Positions 41,973 to 56,487 are shown, counted from the stretch's first letter. The stretch is 64,000 bases of DNA from Comamonadaceae bacterium (GCA_947454955.1 CANGLW010000005.1:1-64000), one strand, 5' to 3'. Program-made: numbers and translations. The notes: generated by a model from the sequence alone, not told the origin.

Positions 41973-43250
41973 TTACTTGACGCGCTCAATGTCCGCACCG
42001 ATGGCACGCAGCTTGGCTTCCATGCGGTCGTAGCCGCGGTCCAGGTGGTAGATGCGGTCCACCACCGTCTCGCCGTCGGCCATCAGGCCGGCAATCACCA
42101 GGCTGGCCGAAGCACGCAAGTCAGTGGCCATCACGGTGGCGCCCGACAACAGCGGCACGCCTTCGACCATGGCCACCTTGCCCTCGATCTGGATGTTCGC
42201 GCCCAGGCGCACCAGCTCGTTGACGTGCATGAAGCGGTTTTCGAAAATCGTCTCGGTCACCTGCGCTGCGCCCTTGGACACCGCGTTGAGCGCCATGAAC
42301 TGGGCCTGCATGTCGGTGGGGAAACCGGGGTACTCGGTGGTGCGAAAGCTCTGGGCTTTGAGGCGCTCAAACGCCGGGCCGCCTGACTGCACGCGGATGC
42401 CCTCAGGCACGGCCGTGACGGTCACGCCCGCATCGCGCAGTTTGTCGATGACCGCATCCAAATGGTCAGCGCGTCCACCTTTGAGCAGCACATCGCCACC
42501 GGTGGCCGCCACCGCGCACAAAAACGTGCCGGCCTCGATGCGGTCGGCCACCACGGTGTGGGTGCAGCCATGCAAAGCCTCCACCCCCTGAATGCGGATG
42601 CGGCTGGTGCCGTGGCCTTCGATCTTGGCGCCCATGGCGATCAACATCTCGGCCAAGTCGGGGATTTCCGGCTCTTGCGCGGCGTTTTCCAGAATGGTTT
42701 CGCCCTCAGCCAAGCAAGCGGCCATCAAAAAATTCTCGGTGCCGGTGACGGTGACCATGTCGGTGGTGATGCGCGCGCCTTGCAAACGTGTGCGGCCCGC
42801 AGGCAACTTGGCCACCATGTAGCCGTGCTCCACCGCGATCTCCGCACCCATGGCCACCAGGCCTTTGATGTGCTGGTCCACCGGGCGCGAACCAATCGCG
42901 CAGCCACCCGGCAGCGACACGGTAGCGCGACCAAAACGTGCCAGCAGTGGGCCCAGGGCCAACACCGAAGCGCGCATGGTTTTCACCAGCTCGTAAGGCG
43001 CCTCAGGCGTGTGCAAGTCGCCGGCGTTGAGCAACACGTCATCGTTCTCCGCGCGATCAGCGGTCACACCCATGTTGCGGATGAGCTTGAGCATGGTGCT
43101 CACGTCTTGCAGGCGCGGCACATTGCGCAGCACCACCGGCTCAGCGGTCAGGAGCGCGGCGCACAGCTCGGGCAAGGCGGCGTTTTTAGCGCCCGACACC
43201 GGCACTTCGCCGTGCAGGGCGTTGCCACCGCGAATCAGTAGTTTGTCCAT
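41973..43250 (-). CDS. murA: UDP-N-acetylglucosamine 1-carboxyvinyltransferase MurA
   Basis: First committed step of peptidoglycan synthesis, adding enolpyruvate from PEP to UDP-GlcNAc. The 425-aa protein has Lys22 in SGAKNAALP and the fosfomycin-reactive Cys117 in [10 protein letters not shown]. The Asp/Arg segments [14 protein letters not shown] and the C-terminal [14 protein letters not shown] fit fully. It is 1 bp from the BolA-like gene, upstream of hisG. Confidence 0.96.
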   Translation of the reverse strand: MDKLLIRGGNALHGEVPVSGAKNAALPELCAALLTAEPVVLRNVPRLQDVSTMLKLIRNMGVTADRAENDDVLLNAGDLHTPEAPYELVKTMRASVLALGPLLARFGRATVSLPGGCAIGSRPVDQHIKGLVAMGAEIAVEHGYMVAKLPAGRTRLQGARITTDMVTVTGTENFLMAACLAEGETILENAAQEPEIPDLAEMLIAMGAKIEGHGTSRIRIQGVEALHGCTHTVVADRIEAGTFLCAVAATGGDVLLKGGRADHLDAVIDKLRDAGVTVTAVPEGIRVQSGGPAFERLKAQSFRTTEYPGFPTDMQAQFMALNAVSKGAAQVTETIFENRFMHVNELVRLGANIQIEGKVAMVEGVPLLSGATVMATDLRASASLVIAGLMADGETVVDRIYHLDRGYDRMEAKLRAIGADIERVK

Positions 43251-43251
43251 C

Positions 43252-43491
43252 TCAGGCCTGGGCTGCCCACTCGGCAGGCGTGTAGGTTTTCATGGACAGG
43301 GCGTGCACCTCGTCGGTGTGCATTTTTTTGCCCAAGGTGGCGTACACACGCTGGTGCCGCGCGATCGCTCGCTTGCCTTCGAATTCGGCCGAGACGATGG
43401 TGGCGTACCAGTGGCGGCCGTCGCCGGTGAGCTCGATGTGCTCGCAGACCAGGCCCGCGCTGATGATGGATTGGAGTTCGTCAGAGGTCAT
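43252..43491 (-). CDS. BolA/IbaG family protein
   Basis: A 79-aa BolA-fold protein, probably a partner of monothiol glutaredoxins in Fe-S handling. The core line [25 protein letters not shown] with conserved His and the preceding GDGRHWYA identify the IbaG branch. The start ATG 43491 is preferred; the longer frame overlaps the permease gene. It sits between mla/ABC genes and murA, as ibaG (yrbA) does in E. coli. Confidence 0.9.
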   Translation of the reverse strand: MTSDELQSIISAGLVCEHIELTGDGRHWYATIVSAEFEGKRAIARHQRVYATLGKKMHTDEVHALSMKTYTPAEWAAQA

Positions 43492-43492
43492 C

Positions 43493-44248
43493 TTATGTAC
43501 GGATTTTGTAACCGGTGCGCAGCAGGTTGACTGCCAAGGCACTCACCGCCAAGAGGGCCACACTCACGATGCCCAGGCTCAGCCAAGGCGAGACATCACT
43601 TTGGCCGAAAAAGCCGTAGCGGAAACCGTCGATCATGTAGAAAAAGGGGTTGAGGTGGCTCACCTGCTGCCAAAACGCGGGCAGCGAATGGATGGAGTAA
43701 AACACCCCGCTCAAAAACGTCATGGGCACCACCACAAAATTCTGGAAGGCAGCCATCTGGTCAAACTTGTCAGCCCACAAGCCAGCGATCAAACCCAGGG
43801 CGCCCAGCAAGGCCGCGCCCATGACCGCGAACACCACGATCCACAGCGGGGCCACAAAGCTCAGGTGGGTGAACCACACGGTCACCACAAACACGCCCGC
43901 ACCCACCGCGATGCCACGCACAACCGATGAGCCCACATAGGCCACAAACCAACTCCAGTGCGACAGCGGGCTGAGCAACAGGAACACCAGGTTGCCCATG
44001 ATCTTGCTTTGCACCATGGACGATGAACTGTTGGCAAACGCGTTTTGCAAGACGCTCATCATCACCAAACCGGGCACCAAAAAGCTGGTGTAGTTCACGC
44101 CCTCGTACACCTGCACGCGGTCTTCGAGCACATGGCCAAAGATCATCAAATACAACACCGCGGTGAGGACCGGGGCGGCCACGGTTTGGAAGCTGACCTT
44201 CCAAAAACGCAGCACCTCTTTGTAAAACAGGGCTTGCCAGCCGGTCAT
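43493..44248 (-). CDS. ABC-2 type transporter permease
   Basis: A 251-aa inner-membrane protein with six predicted helices and the ABC-2 permease lines ALFYKEVLRFWKVSFQTVAAPVL and FQNFVVVPMTFLSGVFYSI, resembling E. coli YadH. Exporter substrate unknown. It overlaps the ATPase gene by 4 bp, forming a two-gene exporter within the mla-murA block. Confidence 0.88.
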   Translation of the reverse strand: MTGWQALFYKEVLRFWKVSFQTVAAPVLTAVLYLMIFGHVLEDRVQVYEGVNYTSFLVPGLVMMSVLQNAFANSSSSMVQSKIMGNLVFLLLSPLSHWSWFVAYVGSSVVRGIAVGAGVFVVTVWFTHLSFVAPLWIVVFAVMGAALLGALGLIAGLWADKFDQMAAFQNFVVVPMTFLSGVFYSIHSLPAFWQQVSHLNPFFYMIDGFRYGFFGQSDVSPWLSLGIVSVALLAVSALAVNLLRTGYKIRT

Positions 44249-45216
44249 GCTTGACCTCCATGGGTAGCTGAAGTTTGTGCACCTTCAGCACTGCTTTGCC
44301 CGCGTTGCGACATGACTTGCAAGAACACCTCTTCCAGGTCGGCCTGGCCAATTTCCACGTCTTCAGCGTGCAGACCCGCTTGGCGAATTTGGGTGAGCGT
44401 GGTTTCCACGTCCAGCGCGCTGTGGGTGGGGAACTGCGCAATGCGCCCGGTGACCCGCGCTACCGCGGCCAGGTGCGGCGGCAGGTCGCCATCGACCTTC
44501 AAGCGCAGCACTTGGCTCGACGCGGTTTTGAGCAAGTCACTGGTGCGGGCCAGCGCCACCACCTGCCCGGTTTTGAGCATGGCGATGCGGTGGCACAGGG
44601 CCTCGGCCTCTTCCAGGTAATGCGTGGTCAGCAGCACGGTGCTGCCTTGTTTGTTGAGCTTGGCGATGAACTGCCACAGGGTTTGGCGCAGCTCCACATC
44701 CACACCGGCGGTGGGCTCGTCCAACACGATGACCGGAGGTTTGTGCACCAGGGCTTGGGCCACCAGCACGCGGCGCTTCATGCCGCCTGATAACTGGCGC
44801 ATGTTGGCGTTGGCCTTGTCGGCCAGGCCCAGGCTCTCGAGCAACTCGTCAATCCAGGCGTCGTTGTTCTTCACGCCGAAGTAACCGGATTGGATGCGCA
44901 GCGCTTCGCGCACATTGAAAAACGGGTCGAACACCAGCTCTTGCGGCACCACACCGAGTTTGCGACGGGCACTGGCGTAGTCGCTTTGCACGTCGCTGCC
45001 CAGCACCGACACGTGCCCGGCTGTGGCGCGGCTCAAGCCGGCCAGGATGCTGATGAGGGTGGTTTTGCCCGCGCCATTGGGGCCGAGCAGGCCAAAAAAT
45101 TCGCCCTCCTCGATGTCAAAGCTCACCTGGTCGAGGGCTTTGAACGTGGCACCGCCTGTGGCCGCACGGGGCGAGGGGTAAACCTTGGAAACTGCTTGGA
45201 AGGAGATGGCTGGCAT
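44245..45216 (-). CDS. ABC transporter ATP-binding protein (YadG-like)
   Basis: A 323-aa ATPase with Walker A GPNGAGKTT near residue 44, signature LSGGMKRRV and Walker B VIVLDEPTAGVD. The start ATG 45216 (MPAISFQ) has GGAGGG 6 bp before it; longer frames are less likely. A perfect CCCCCGCGGGGG palindrome (45235-45246) lies in the gap to mlaB. Partner of the ABC-2 permease. Confidence 0.88.
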   Translation of the reverse strand: MPAISFQAVSKVYPSPRAATGGATFKALDQVSFDIEEGEFFGLLGPNGAGKTTLISILAGLSRATAGHVSVLGSDVQSDYASARRKLGVVPQELVFDPFFNVREALRIQSGYFGVKNNDAWIDELLESLGLADKANANMRQLSGGMKRRVLVAQALVHKPPVIVLDEPTAGVDVELRQTLWQFIAKLNKQGSTVLLTTHYLEEAEALCHRIAMLKTGQVVALARTSDLLKTASSQVLRLKVDGDLPPHLAAVARVTGRIAQFPTHSALDVETTLTQIRQAGLHAEDVEIGQADLEEVFLQVMSQRGQSSAEGAQTSATHGGQA

Positions 45217-45284
45217 GAAGCCCTCCATTTTAAGCCCCCGCGGGGGTGTCAGCTGCTGCTTGGTCGAGAGACCTTCAGCCCAAC

Positions 45285-45551
45285 TCAAGCGGGGGTGATG
45301 AGCTCGCTGATGCCGTACAGCGCGGCGAGTTCTGAAAGCCGCGGCGTGAGGCGGTCACACACCAAGGTTTTGCCTGCAGCTGAACACGCGCGGCGCAGGG
45401 CCAGGAGCACAGCCAGGGCGGCTGAATCGAACTCGGTCAGGGCCGAGGCATCCACCACCACCTGCGCGCCCTCTTGCGGCAAAGCCGCCAACAAGGCAGC
45501 CAAAGTGGCCTGGGCTTGCGACTGCGTGAGGGTGGCGGGCAGGGTCAGCAT
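45285..45551 (-). CDS. mlaB: STAS domain protein, MlaB-like
   Basis: An 88-aa STAS-domain protein, the cytoplasmic accessory subunit of the Mla phospholipid transporter. The line VVVDASALTEFDSAALAVLLALRR carries the STAS helix with its conserved Ser. The start MLTLPATLTQ (45551) is adjacent to the mlaC stop. Assignment relies partly on context, since STAS proteins are short. Confidence 0.82.
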   Translation of the reverse strand: MLTLPATLTQSQAQATLAALLAALPQEGAQVVVDASALTEFDSAALAVLLALRRACSAAGKTLVCDRLTPRLSELAALYGISELITPA

Positions 45552-45553
45552 GC

Positions 45554-46180
45554 TCAGCCTTTTTTGGCGTTGGCCTTGTTGCGCTCGCTCAAGGAAGCGA
45601 TCAAACCATCGATGCCCTTGGCATTGATTTCTTGCGCGAACTGGGTGCGGTAGGTGTCCACCAGCCACACGCCCAGCACATTGAGGTTGTAAATTTTCCA
45701 GCCCGCGCCATTGCCGGGGGTTTTTTCCAGGCGGTAGTCGAGCTGAATCGGGTCGCCACGGCCTTTGACCTCGGAGCGCACCACCACCTCTTTGTCATCC
45801 GACGCTGCGCGAAGCGGCTTGACGGTGATGGTCTGGTCTGACACCTGAGACAGCGCGCCCGAATAGGTGCGCACCAAGAGGGTTTTGAACTCTTCTTGCA
45901 AACGCTTTTGCTGGTCAGGCGTGGCTTGGCGCCAGCCCGGGCCAACGGCCGAGGCGGTCATGCGCAAGAAGTTCACATGCGGCATGATTTTCGTGTCGAC
46001 CAACTGGTTGACCTTGCCCATGTCGCCACCTTGGATGGCTTTGTCGGTCTTGATGGTCTCAAGCACCTCGGTCGAGATGCGTTTGATGAGCACATCGGCC
46101 TGTTCGTCCTCAGCATGCACCGATGCGCTCAGGCCCAGGGCCAGTGACAACAAGGTGCTCAGAACTAAACGGCGGTGCAT
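45554..46180 (-). CDS. mlaC: Periplasmic phospholipid-binding protein MlaC
   Basis: Shuttles phospholipid between outer-membrane MlaA and inner-membrane MlaFEDB. The 208-aa precursor has a signal peptide (MHRRLVLSTLLSLALGLSASVHA) and the Ttg2D/MlaC lines QKRLQEEFKTLLVRTYSGAL and WKIYNLNVLGVWLVDTYR. It lies between mlaA and mlaB. Confidence 0.92.
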   Translation of the reverse strand: MHRRLVLSTLLSLALGLSASVHAEDEQADVLIKRISTEVLETIKTDKAIQGGDMGKVNQLVDTKIMPHVNFLRMTASAVGPGWRQATPDQQKRLQEEFKTLLVRTYSGALSQVSDQTITVKPLRAASDDKEVVVRSEVKGRGDPIQLDYRLEKTPGNGAGWKIYNLNVLGVWLVDTYRTQFAQEINAKGIDGLIASLSERNKANAKKG

Positions 46181-46247
46181 GACAGGTCCTTGGAAAATGA
46201 TGATCTAACGCAAGCGGGCTCGATTTGGCTGACTTAAGGAGGAGGCC

Positions 46248-47081
46248 TTATTTCGCAGCCGGCGTTTCAGGCAGATCGTAACGCTCTTCGTCAGGCGGTG
46301 GTTCGTCAGGGTCTTGGGCTTGGGACACGTTGCCGTCAAGCACCAGGTTGCGGCGGCGCTGTAAGAACGAGTCGCGCACAAAGCTGTAGGGGTCCAGGGC
46401 CGACTCGTCCACCAATTCGGTGGCCTTGAGGTAGTTGGCCCGGGTGTTGATGCCACGCAGCGCGTAAAGGCTGTTACGTGTGGTGATGTCAGAGACACCC
46501 GTCACCAAATCGCCCGGCCAGTCCACACTCAAAGCCGCGGTGTCGCGCAAGGTGGTGGGGCCAAGCAGGGGCAGCACCACATAAGCGCCCGCGCCCACGC
46601 CCCAGCTGCCCAGGGTTTGGCCGAAGTCTTCGGTGTGGCGCTCCAGCCCCAGGGGCGAGGCCACATCGAACAAACCAAAAAAGCCAGCCACGGTGTTCAC
46701 ACCCACACGCGCCAAAGACTCAAAGCCATCCGCGCCCTTGCCTTGCAAGAAGTTGTTGACGGTGGACCAGGCGTCTTCCAAATTGGCAAAGAAGTTGGTC
46801 ACGCCGCGGCGCGCAGGTTTGGGCGTGACCTCCACATAGGTGGTGGCCACGGGTTTGAGCACGTTGCGGTCCAGCGTGTCGTTGAAGTTATACATGGCCC
46901 GGTTGAAGGGCTCAAACGGGTCGGTGGATTTTGCCAGGGTGCCCAGGGGCGAATTGGCGCAACCTTGCAGGGTCACGATCAGGAAGCTCAATGCCACGAA
47001 GGCCCACACGCGCAAAGAACGAACGCGCAGCCAACCCACGCCTTGCGGCGTTGACTGTTGAAGGCTGAGCGCGGCAGTCAT
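46248..47081 (-). CDS. mlaA: Outer-membrane lipoprotein MlaA (VacJ)
   Basis: Removes mislocalised phospholipid from the outer leaflet and hands it to MlaC. The 277-aa protein has a long N-terminal region with lipobox LQGC (about residue 41), then DPFEPFNRAMYNFNDTLD, the MlaA hallmark. The donut-domain line WGVGAGAYVVLPLLGPTTLRD follows. Unlike E. coli, where mlaA is unlinked, it is inside the mla operon. Confidence 0.94.
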   Translation of the reverse strand: MTAALSLQQSTPQGVGWLRVRSLRVWAFVALSFLIVTLQGCANSPLGTLAKSTDPFEPFNRAMYNFNDTLDRNVLKPVATTYVEVTPKPARRGVTNFFANLEDAWSTVNNFLQGKGADGFESLARVGVNTVAGFFGLFDVASPLGLERHTEDFGQTLGSWGVGAGAYVVLPLLGPTTLRDTAALSVDWPGDLVTGVSDITTRNSLYALRGINTRANYLKATELVDESALDPYSFVRDSFLQRRRNLVLDGNVSQAQDPDEPPPDEERYDLPETPAAK

Positions 47082-47084
47082 GGC

Positions 47085-47567
47085 TTACTTGTCTGCGCTC
47101 TTGTCTTTGCCGTCGGCAGCCTTGCTGTACAAGAACTGGCTGATCAGGTTCTCAAGAACAACGGCCGATTGGGTGGCCGAGATCTTGTCGCCAGCGGCCA
47201 GGTTGGCCATGTCCGAACCGGCTTCGATGCCGATGTACTGTTCGCCCAACAAACCTGCGGTGAGGATTTTCAGCGAGCTGTCTTTGGGAAAAGCGTAACG
47301 GGTTTCCAAGGCCATGGTCACGCGGGCCTGGAAGGTTTTGTCGTCAAAGCGAATGGACTCCACCCGGCCCACCACCACGCCGCCGCTGCGCACCGCCGCC
47401 TTGGGCTTCAAGCCGCCCACATTGTCAAAGCGCGCCTCCACTTGGTAGGTGGACTGGAAATTGAGGTTGAGCAAATTGGCCGCTTGCAGAGCCAAAAACA
47501 AAATGGCCGCTGCGCCCAAGAGCACAAACAAACCGACCCACACATCATTTTTTGAGCGTTGCACCAC
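47085..47567 (-). CDS. mlaD: MCE-domain protein MlaD
   Basis: Inner-membrane anchored hexamer that receives lipid from MlaC. The 160-aa protein has one N-terminal helix (VGLFVLLGAAAILFLALQAA) and an MCE domain beginning VEARFDNVGGLKPKAAVRSG. LLGEQYIGIEAG is near its end. It is 3 bp from mlaA and close to mlaE. Confidence 0.94.
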   Translation of the reverse strand: MVQRSKNDVWVGLFVLLGAAAILFLALQAANLLNLNFQSTYQVEARFDNVGGLKPKAAVRSGGVVVGRVESIRFDDKTFQARVTMALETRYAFPKDSSLKILTAGLLGEQYIGIEAGSDMANLAAGDKISATQSAVVLENLISQFLYSKAADGKDKSADK

Positions 47568-47573
47568 ACCCTC

Positions 47574-48356
47574 CTAAATCGAAAACATCATGGCGGTGAG
47601 CACGAAATCGAGCCCGAGCACCGCCAAGGAAGCCACCACCACCGTGCGGGTGGTCGCGCTCGACACCCCTTCGGGTGTGGCCTGCGCCTCGTAGCCCTGA
47701 AACAGGGCCACAAAGGTCACCGTCAAACCAAACACAAAACTTTTCACGATGCCGTTGCCCACGTCTTTGAAGACATCCACGCCACCTTGAATTTGGCTCC
47801 AGAACGAGCCGGCATCCACACCAATCAAGAGCACACCCACCACCCAGCCGCCAATGATGCCCATGGCACTGAACACGGCCGCCAGCAAAGGCATGGCAAT
47901 CACGCCGCCCCAAAAACGCGGTGCGAGCACGCGCTTGACCGGGTCAACCGCCATCATCTCCATCACGCTGAGTTGTTCACCGGCTTTCATCAAACCAATT
48001 TCGGCGGTGAGCGAGGTGCCCGCGCGCCCCACAAACAACAAGGCACAAACCACCGGCCCGAGTTCACGCACCAAGCTCAAGGTGACCAACAAACCCAAGG
48101 CCTCGGATGAGCCGTAACGCTGCAAGGTGTAGTAGCCCTGCAAGCCCAGCACAAAGCCCACAAACAAGCCCGAGACAGTGATGATGGCCAGCGAGTAGTT
48201 GCCCAAAAAATGCACTTGGTCGCGCACCAAACCAAAACGCCGGATGCAAGCCGGCAAGAAGCCCAGCAGACGCAAAAACAAACGCGCGCCCAAGCCCAAA
48301 TCGGCCAGTTTTTGACGCACAGCAAAACCAAGGTGGGCAGGGTGCAACCAGCTCAT
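47574..48356 (-). CDS. mlaE: Phospholipid ABC transporter permease MlaE
   Basis: A 260-aa permease of the Mla system with five to six helices. The family lines FVGFVLGLQGYYTLQRYGSS, VGRAGTSLTAEIGLM and ALFQGYEAQATPEGVSSATT are present. It overlaps mlaF by 4 bp. Confidence 0.95.
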   Translation of the reverse strand: MSWLHPAHLGFAVRQKLADLGLGARLFLRLLGFLPACIRRFGLVRDQVHFLGNYSLAIITVSGLFVGFVLGLQGYYTLQRYGSSEALGLLVTLSLVRELGPVVCALLFVGRAGTSLTAEIGLMKAGEQLSVMEMMAVDPVKRVLAPRFWGGVIAMPLLAAVFSAMGIIGGWVVGVLLIGVDAGSFWSQIQGGVDVFKDVGNGIVKSFVFGLTVTFVALFQGYEAQATPEGVSSATTRTVVVASLAVLGLDFVLTAMMFSI

Positions 48357-49162
48357 CGGCGCACCCCGAAGTCTTCGGCCACGCTGGGGCCGGGGTAATG
48401 GAAACGCACCGGGCCATCTGGCAAGGCATTCACATACTGGTGCACCAGCGGATCGGTGCTTTGCTTGACCTCGTCAGGCGTACCGGCCATGGCCACTTTG
48501 CCGTTGGCCAAGATGATGACCTGGTCGGCAATGGCGAAGGTTTCTTCCAAGTCGTGCGAGACGAACACCGAGGTCAAGCCCATGGTGTCGTTGAGTTGGC
48601 GAATCAGGCGCGCAGCCGTGCCCAGTGAAATTGGGTCCAGGCCCGCAAAGGGCTCGTCGTACATCACCAACTCGGGGTCCAGGGCAATCGCGCGGGCCAA
48701 GGCCACGCGGCGGGCCATGCCGCCGGACAAATCGCTGGGGCGCAAATCGCGCGCGCCACGCAAGCCCACCGCGTTGAGCTTCATGAGCACGATGTCGCGA
48801 ATCAATTCTTCGCTGAGGTTGGTGTGCTCACGCAAGGGAAACGCCACGTTGTCAAACACATCCAGGTCGGCAAACAAAGCCCCGAACTGGAACAGCATGC
48901 CCATGCGACGGCGCGCGGCATAGAGCTGGGTTTGGTTCATCGGGGTCACGTCGTCGCCGTCAAACAGCAACTGGCCCTGTTGCGCGCGGTACTGCCCGCC
49001 TATCAAGCGCAGCACCGTGGTTTTGCCACCGCCTGAGGCGCCCATGAGCGCAGTCACTTTGCCGCGCGGAATCTGTAGGCTGATGTTGTCAAGAATGACG
49101 CGATCCCCGTACCCGAAGGTCAGGTTGTGCAACTCAACAAGGGGTGATGCGTCTAAAGCCAA
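48353..49162 (-). CDS. mlaF: Phospholipid ABC transporter ATPase MlaF
   Basis: Cytoplasmic ATPase of the Mla complex, 269 aa. Walker A GASGGGKTT at about residue 39-47, signature LSGGMARRVALARA and Walker B VMYDEPFAGLDP are visible. First gene of the mla operon. A TATGAT -10-like box at 49207-49212 (minus strand) may start its transcript; the gltBD terminator hairpin would then lie in its 5' leader. Confidence 0.95.
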   Translation of the reverse strand: MALDASPLVELHNLTFGYGDRVILDNISLQIPRGKVTALMGASGGGKTTVLRLIGGQYRAQQGQLLFDGDDVTPMNQTQLYAARRRMGMLFQFGALFADLDVFDNVAFPLREHTNLSEELIRDIVLMKLNAVGLRGARDLRPSDLSGGMARRVALARAIALDPELVMYDEPFAGLDPISLGTAARLIRQLNDTMGLTSVFVSHDLEETFAIADQVIILANGKVAMAGTPDEVKQSTDPLVHQYVNALPDGPVRFHYPGPSVAEDFGVRR

Positions 49163-49179
49163 GGGGGTGCCATCAAAAC

Positions 49180-49203
49180 AAAAGCCGGGTGAATCCGGCT
49201 TTT
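49180..49203 (-). terminator. Intrinsic terminator after gltBD
   Basis: AAAAGCCGG-gtgaat-CCGGCTTTT, a 9-bp perfect stem with a 6-base loop. On the minus strand it continues into GTTTTG. It lies 65 bp after the gltD stop and just before mlaF. Confidence 0.65.
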
Positions 49204-49268
49204 GGGATCATACGGGAATTCCCTGAGGCGCGTGTTGCCACGCCACCCCAGCAAAGCCCGGAATTGAC

Positions 49269-50735
49269 TTAACGCGGCAGGTCAGAAAAACCCATCAGGA
49301 AGCTGTCCACCGCACGTGCGGACTGACGGCCCTCGCGGATGGCCCAAACCACCAGGCTTTGGCCACGGCGGATGTCGCCAGCGGCAAACACCTTGGGCAC
49401 GTTGGTGATGTAACCACCGGCCTCTTCGGTGCTGGCTTTGGCGTTGCCGCGGCCGTCTTTGTCCACGCCAAAGGCGTCGAGCACGGTCGCCACGGGGCTG
49501 ACAAAGCCCATGGCCAGCAGCACCAAGTCGGCTTGGTATTCTTTTTCGGTGCCGGGGATTTCCACCAGCTTGCCGTCTTTCATTTCCACGTGCACGGTTT
49601 TGAGGCCAGTCACTTTGCCGTTCTTGCCGACAAACTCTTTGGTGGACACCGCGAACTCGCGCACGCAACCTTCTTCGTGGCTGGAACTGGTGCGCAGTTT
49701 CAGGGGCCAGTAAGGCCAGGTCATGGGGCGGTTTTCCACTTCGGGTGGCTGTGGCATCACCTCGAACTGAGTCACGCTGAGCGCGCCATGGCGGTTGCTG
49801 GTGCCCACGCAGTCAGAACCCGTGTCACCACCGCCAATCACGATGACGTGTTTGCCATCCGCGCGCAGTTGGTCTTTGAGCTTGTCACCCGCGTTGACCT
49901 TGTTTTGCTGGGGCAAGAATTCCATGGCGAAGTGGATGCCCGCCAGGTCGCGGCCGGGCACCGGCAAGTCGCGTGACTGCTCAGCACCACCTGTGAGCAA
50001 GACCGCATCAAAATCTTTCTGCAGTTGCTCAGGGCTGATGGTTTCTTTGGCCCAGTTGGTGACCTTGCTGCCCTCTGGCATCTTGCCCACCAGCACGCCG
50101 GTGCGAATGGTTACGCCTTCGGCTTGCAGCTGCTCGACACGGCGGTCGATGTGGGTCTTCTCCATCTTGAAGTCGGGAATGCCGTAACGCAGCAAACCAC
50201 CCACGCGGTCGTTCTTCTCGAACAAGGTCACATCGTGACCGGCGCGCGCCAACTGCTGCGCCGCCGCCATGCCGGCAGGGCCGGAGCCGACCACCGCCAC
50301 TTTTTTACCGGTCTTGTGCGCAGCAGGCAGGGGCTGAACCCAGCCCTCGTTCCAAGCGCGGTCGATGATGGCGTGCTCGATGGACTTGATGCCCACCGCG
50401 TCGTCATTGACGTTCAAGGTGCAAGCGGCCTCGCAAGGTGCGGGGCAAATGCGGCCGGTGAACTCGGGGAAGTTGTTGGTGCTGTGCAGCACATCGATCG
50501 CGTTTTTCCAATCGCCGTGGAAGACCAGGTCGTTGAAATCAGGAATGATGTTGTTGACCGGGCAGCCGTTGTTGCAAAACGGTGTGCCGCAGTCCATGCA
50601 GCGCGCGCTTTGCACTTTGGCTTGCGACTCGTCCAAACCGATGACGAATTCTTTGTAATGCTTGACGCGCTCGGGCACGGGCTTGTAGCCCTCTTCCAAA
50701 CGCTCAAACTCCATGAAACCTGTGATTTTTCCCAT
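49269..50735 (-). CDS. gltD: Glutamate synthase (NADPH) small subunit GltD
   Basis: Supplies electrons from NADPH via FAD and Fe-S clusters to GltB. The 488-aa protein has an N-terminal cysteine-rich Fe-S domain ([17 protein letters not shown] and [12 protein letters not shown]), the FAD motif [18 protein letters not shown] and the NADPH motif [11 protein letters not shown]. It is 44 bp downstream of gltB. Confidence 0.96.
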   Translation of the reverse strand: MGKITGFMEFERLEEGYKPVPERVKHYKEFVIGLDESQAKVQSARCMDCGTPFCNNGCPVNNIIPDFNDLVFHGDWKNAIDVLHSTNNFPEFTGRICPAPCEAACTLNVNDDAVGIKSIEHAIIDRAWNEGWVQPLPAAHKTGKKVAVVGSGPAGMAAAQQLARAGHDVTLFEKNDRVGGLLRYGIPDFKMEKTHIDRRVEQLQAEGVTIRTGVLVGKMPEGSKVTNWAKETISPEQLQKDFDAVLLTGGAEQSRDLPVPGRDLAGIHFAMEFLPQQNKVNAGDKLKDQLRADGKHVIVIGGGDTGSDCVGTSNRHGALSVTQFEVMPQPPEVENRPMTWPYWPLKLRTSSSHEEGCVREFAVSTKEFVGKNGKVTGLKTVHVEMKDGKLVEIPGTEKEYQADLVLLAMGFVSPVATVLDAFGVDKDGRGNAKASTEEAGGYITNVPKVFAAGDIRRGQSLVVWAIREGRQSARAVDSFLMGFSDLPR

Positions 50736-50779
50736 GATGAACTCCTGAAGGGACAGGCCACGCCTGCCCCTGAACTTTT

Positions 50780-55513
<4,734 letters not shown>

Positions 55514-55579
55514 GGCGCAGTCCTTCAAAATGTCAGGGTTTACGAGCATAGTGCAAAGCAAACCCCTTGCCAAGCAAAA

Positions 55580-55602
55580 TAATTGGGGTCAGACCCCAAT
55601 TA
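55580..55602. repeat. REP-like palindrome, left of the RAYT transposase gene
   Basis: A 23-bp palindrome with half-site TAATTGGGGTC around a central A. A half copy GAATTAATTGGGGAC follows at about 55624-55638. It lies in the 184-bp gap between gltB and the transposase 3' end. It is the reverse complement of the element at 56463-56487, so the two form an inverted pair. GGGGTC...GACCCC palindromes of this kind are, from memory, widespread beside such transposases in betaproteobacteria. Confidence 0.75.
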
Positions 55603-55697
55603 ATTGCCGATTTTTTCAATCGGGAATTAATTGGGGACACATCAAAATCAGGAGCGCTCAAGCAAGGCTTGTATTGGCTTAAGAGCCAATTTAACCC

Positions 55698-56411
55698 TTA
55701 AAGATCGTCAGAATCGTTGGGGAAGTTCACGCTGAACGGCCGTCCAGCCTTCGCTTGTGTGAGGCGTCGGCCGGTATTTTTTTGCAGTTCGTCCACAAAT
55801 TGAGGCTCGCCCAGCGCCCATCCACGCAGGGTGGATTGGGTCAACGCCTCTTGTTGGTGCGCACTCACCCCCGCTTGCACCAAAGCTGCGTAAGCCGCCT
55901 CACGCGCAAACGGGGTGTTACCCAGCCCCCAGTACAAGGCGTGGGGGGTCACGAGCCGGTCCACATTCAAGCCCACGTAGTGCCTGTAGCTGGACCAGGG
56001 GTAGTCGGCGGCCTGGGCCACCATGCCGGCGCGCACCGGGTTGAGGTCGATGTAGGCCATGCAGGCCAGCAAGTAGCGCTCGGTCTCGATCAGGGTGGAC
56101 TTGTAACGCCCCTCCCACAGAGCGCCGGTGCGCTGGTACCAACCGTTGTAATAGCGCACGTAACGTCGGCCAACGGCTTGCATCATCACCGGCAAGCCCT
56201 CGGTAGTGGCGGGGGTGGCCAGTAAATGGAAGTGGTTGTCCATCAGCACATAGGCGTGGATCGCTACCGCGTTTTCTTTGGCGTAGTCATGGATGAGCTC
56301 GAGCAAAAACCCGCGGTCGCGGTCGCTGCGAACAATCAACTGCCGGTCATTGCCCCGCTGAATAATGTGGTGCGGGTAACCGGCCACCGTCAGGCGCGGC
56401 TGTCTGGCCAT
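55698..56411 (-). mobile_element. REP-associated tyrosine transposase (RAYT, Y1_Tnp family)
   Basis: A 237-aa IS200/IS605-related Y1 transposase-like protein thought to move or maintain REP palindromes. It shows the opening RLTVAGYPHHIIQRGNDRQ, the HUH motif NHFHLL near residue 58-63 and WEGRYKSTLIETERYLLACMAYIDLNP carrying the catalytic tyrosine region. A good GAGGGA RBS precedes it, and the frame is intact. It is flanked by inverted palindromes at 55580 and 56463. A small stem GCCGGT...ACCGGC (56425-56443) lies upstream of its start. It is probably a domesticated single-copy gene, not an active IS. Confidence 0.9.
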
Positions 56412-56462
56412 GAATCTCCCTCAAGCCGGTACGACTGACCGGCGAATGGCCTGATGATAAAT

Positions 56463-56487
56463 TTAATTGGGGTCTGACCCCAATTAA
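56463..56487. repeat. REP-like palindrome abutting a stop codon
   Basis: A 25-bp perfect palindrome with half-site TTAATTGGGGTC around a central T. Its last base is directly next to the TAA stop (56488-56490, minus strand) of the glycine-zipper lipoprotein gene, so the element starts exactly after that gene and could fold at the end of its mRNA. Confidence 0.8.

Noticed and set aside
45235-45246. CCCCCGCGGGGG palindrome between the ABC ATPase gene and mlaB as a terminator
   Set aside because: Short, no loop and no T-run on either strand; could not be distinguished from chance in GC-rich DNA.
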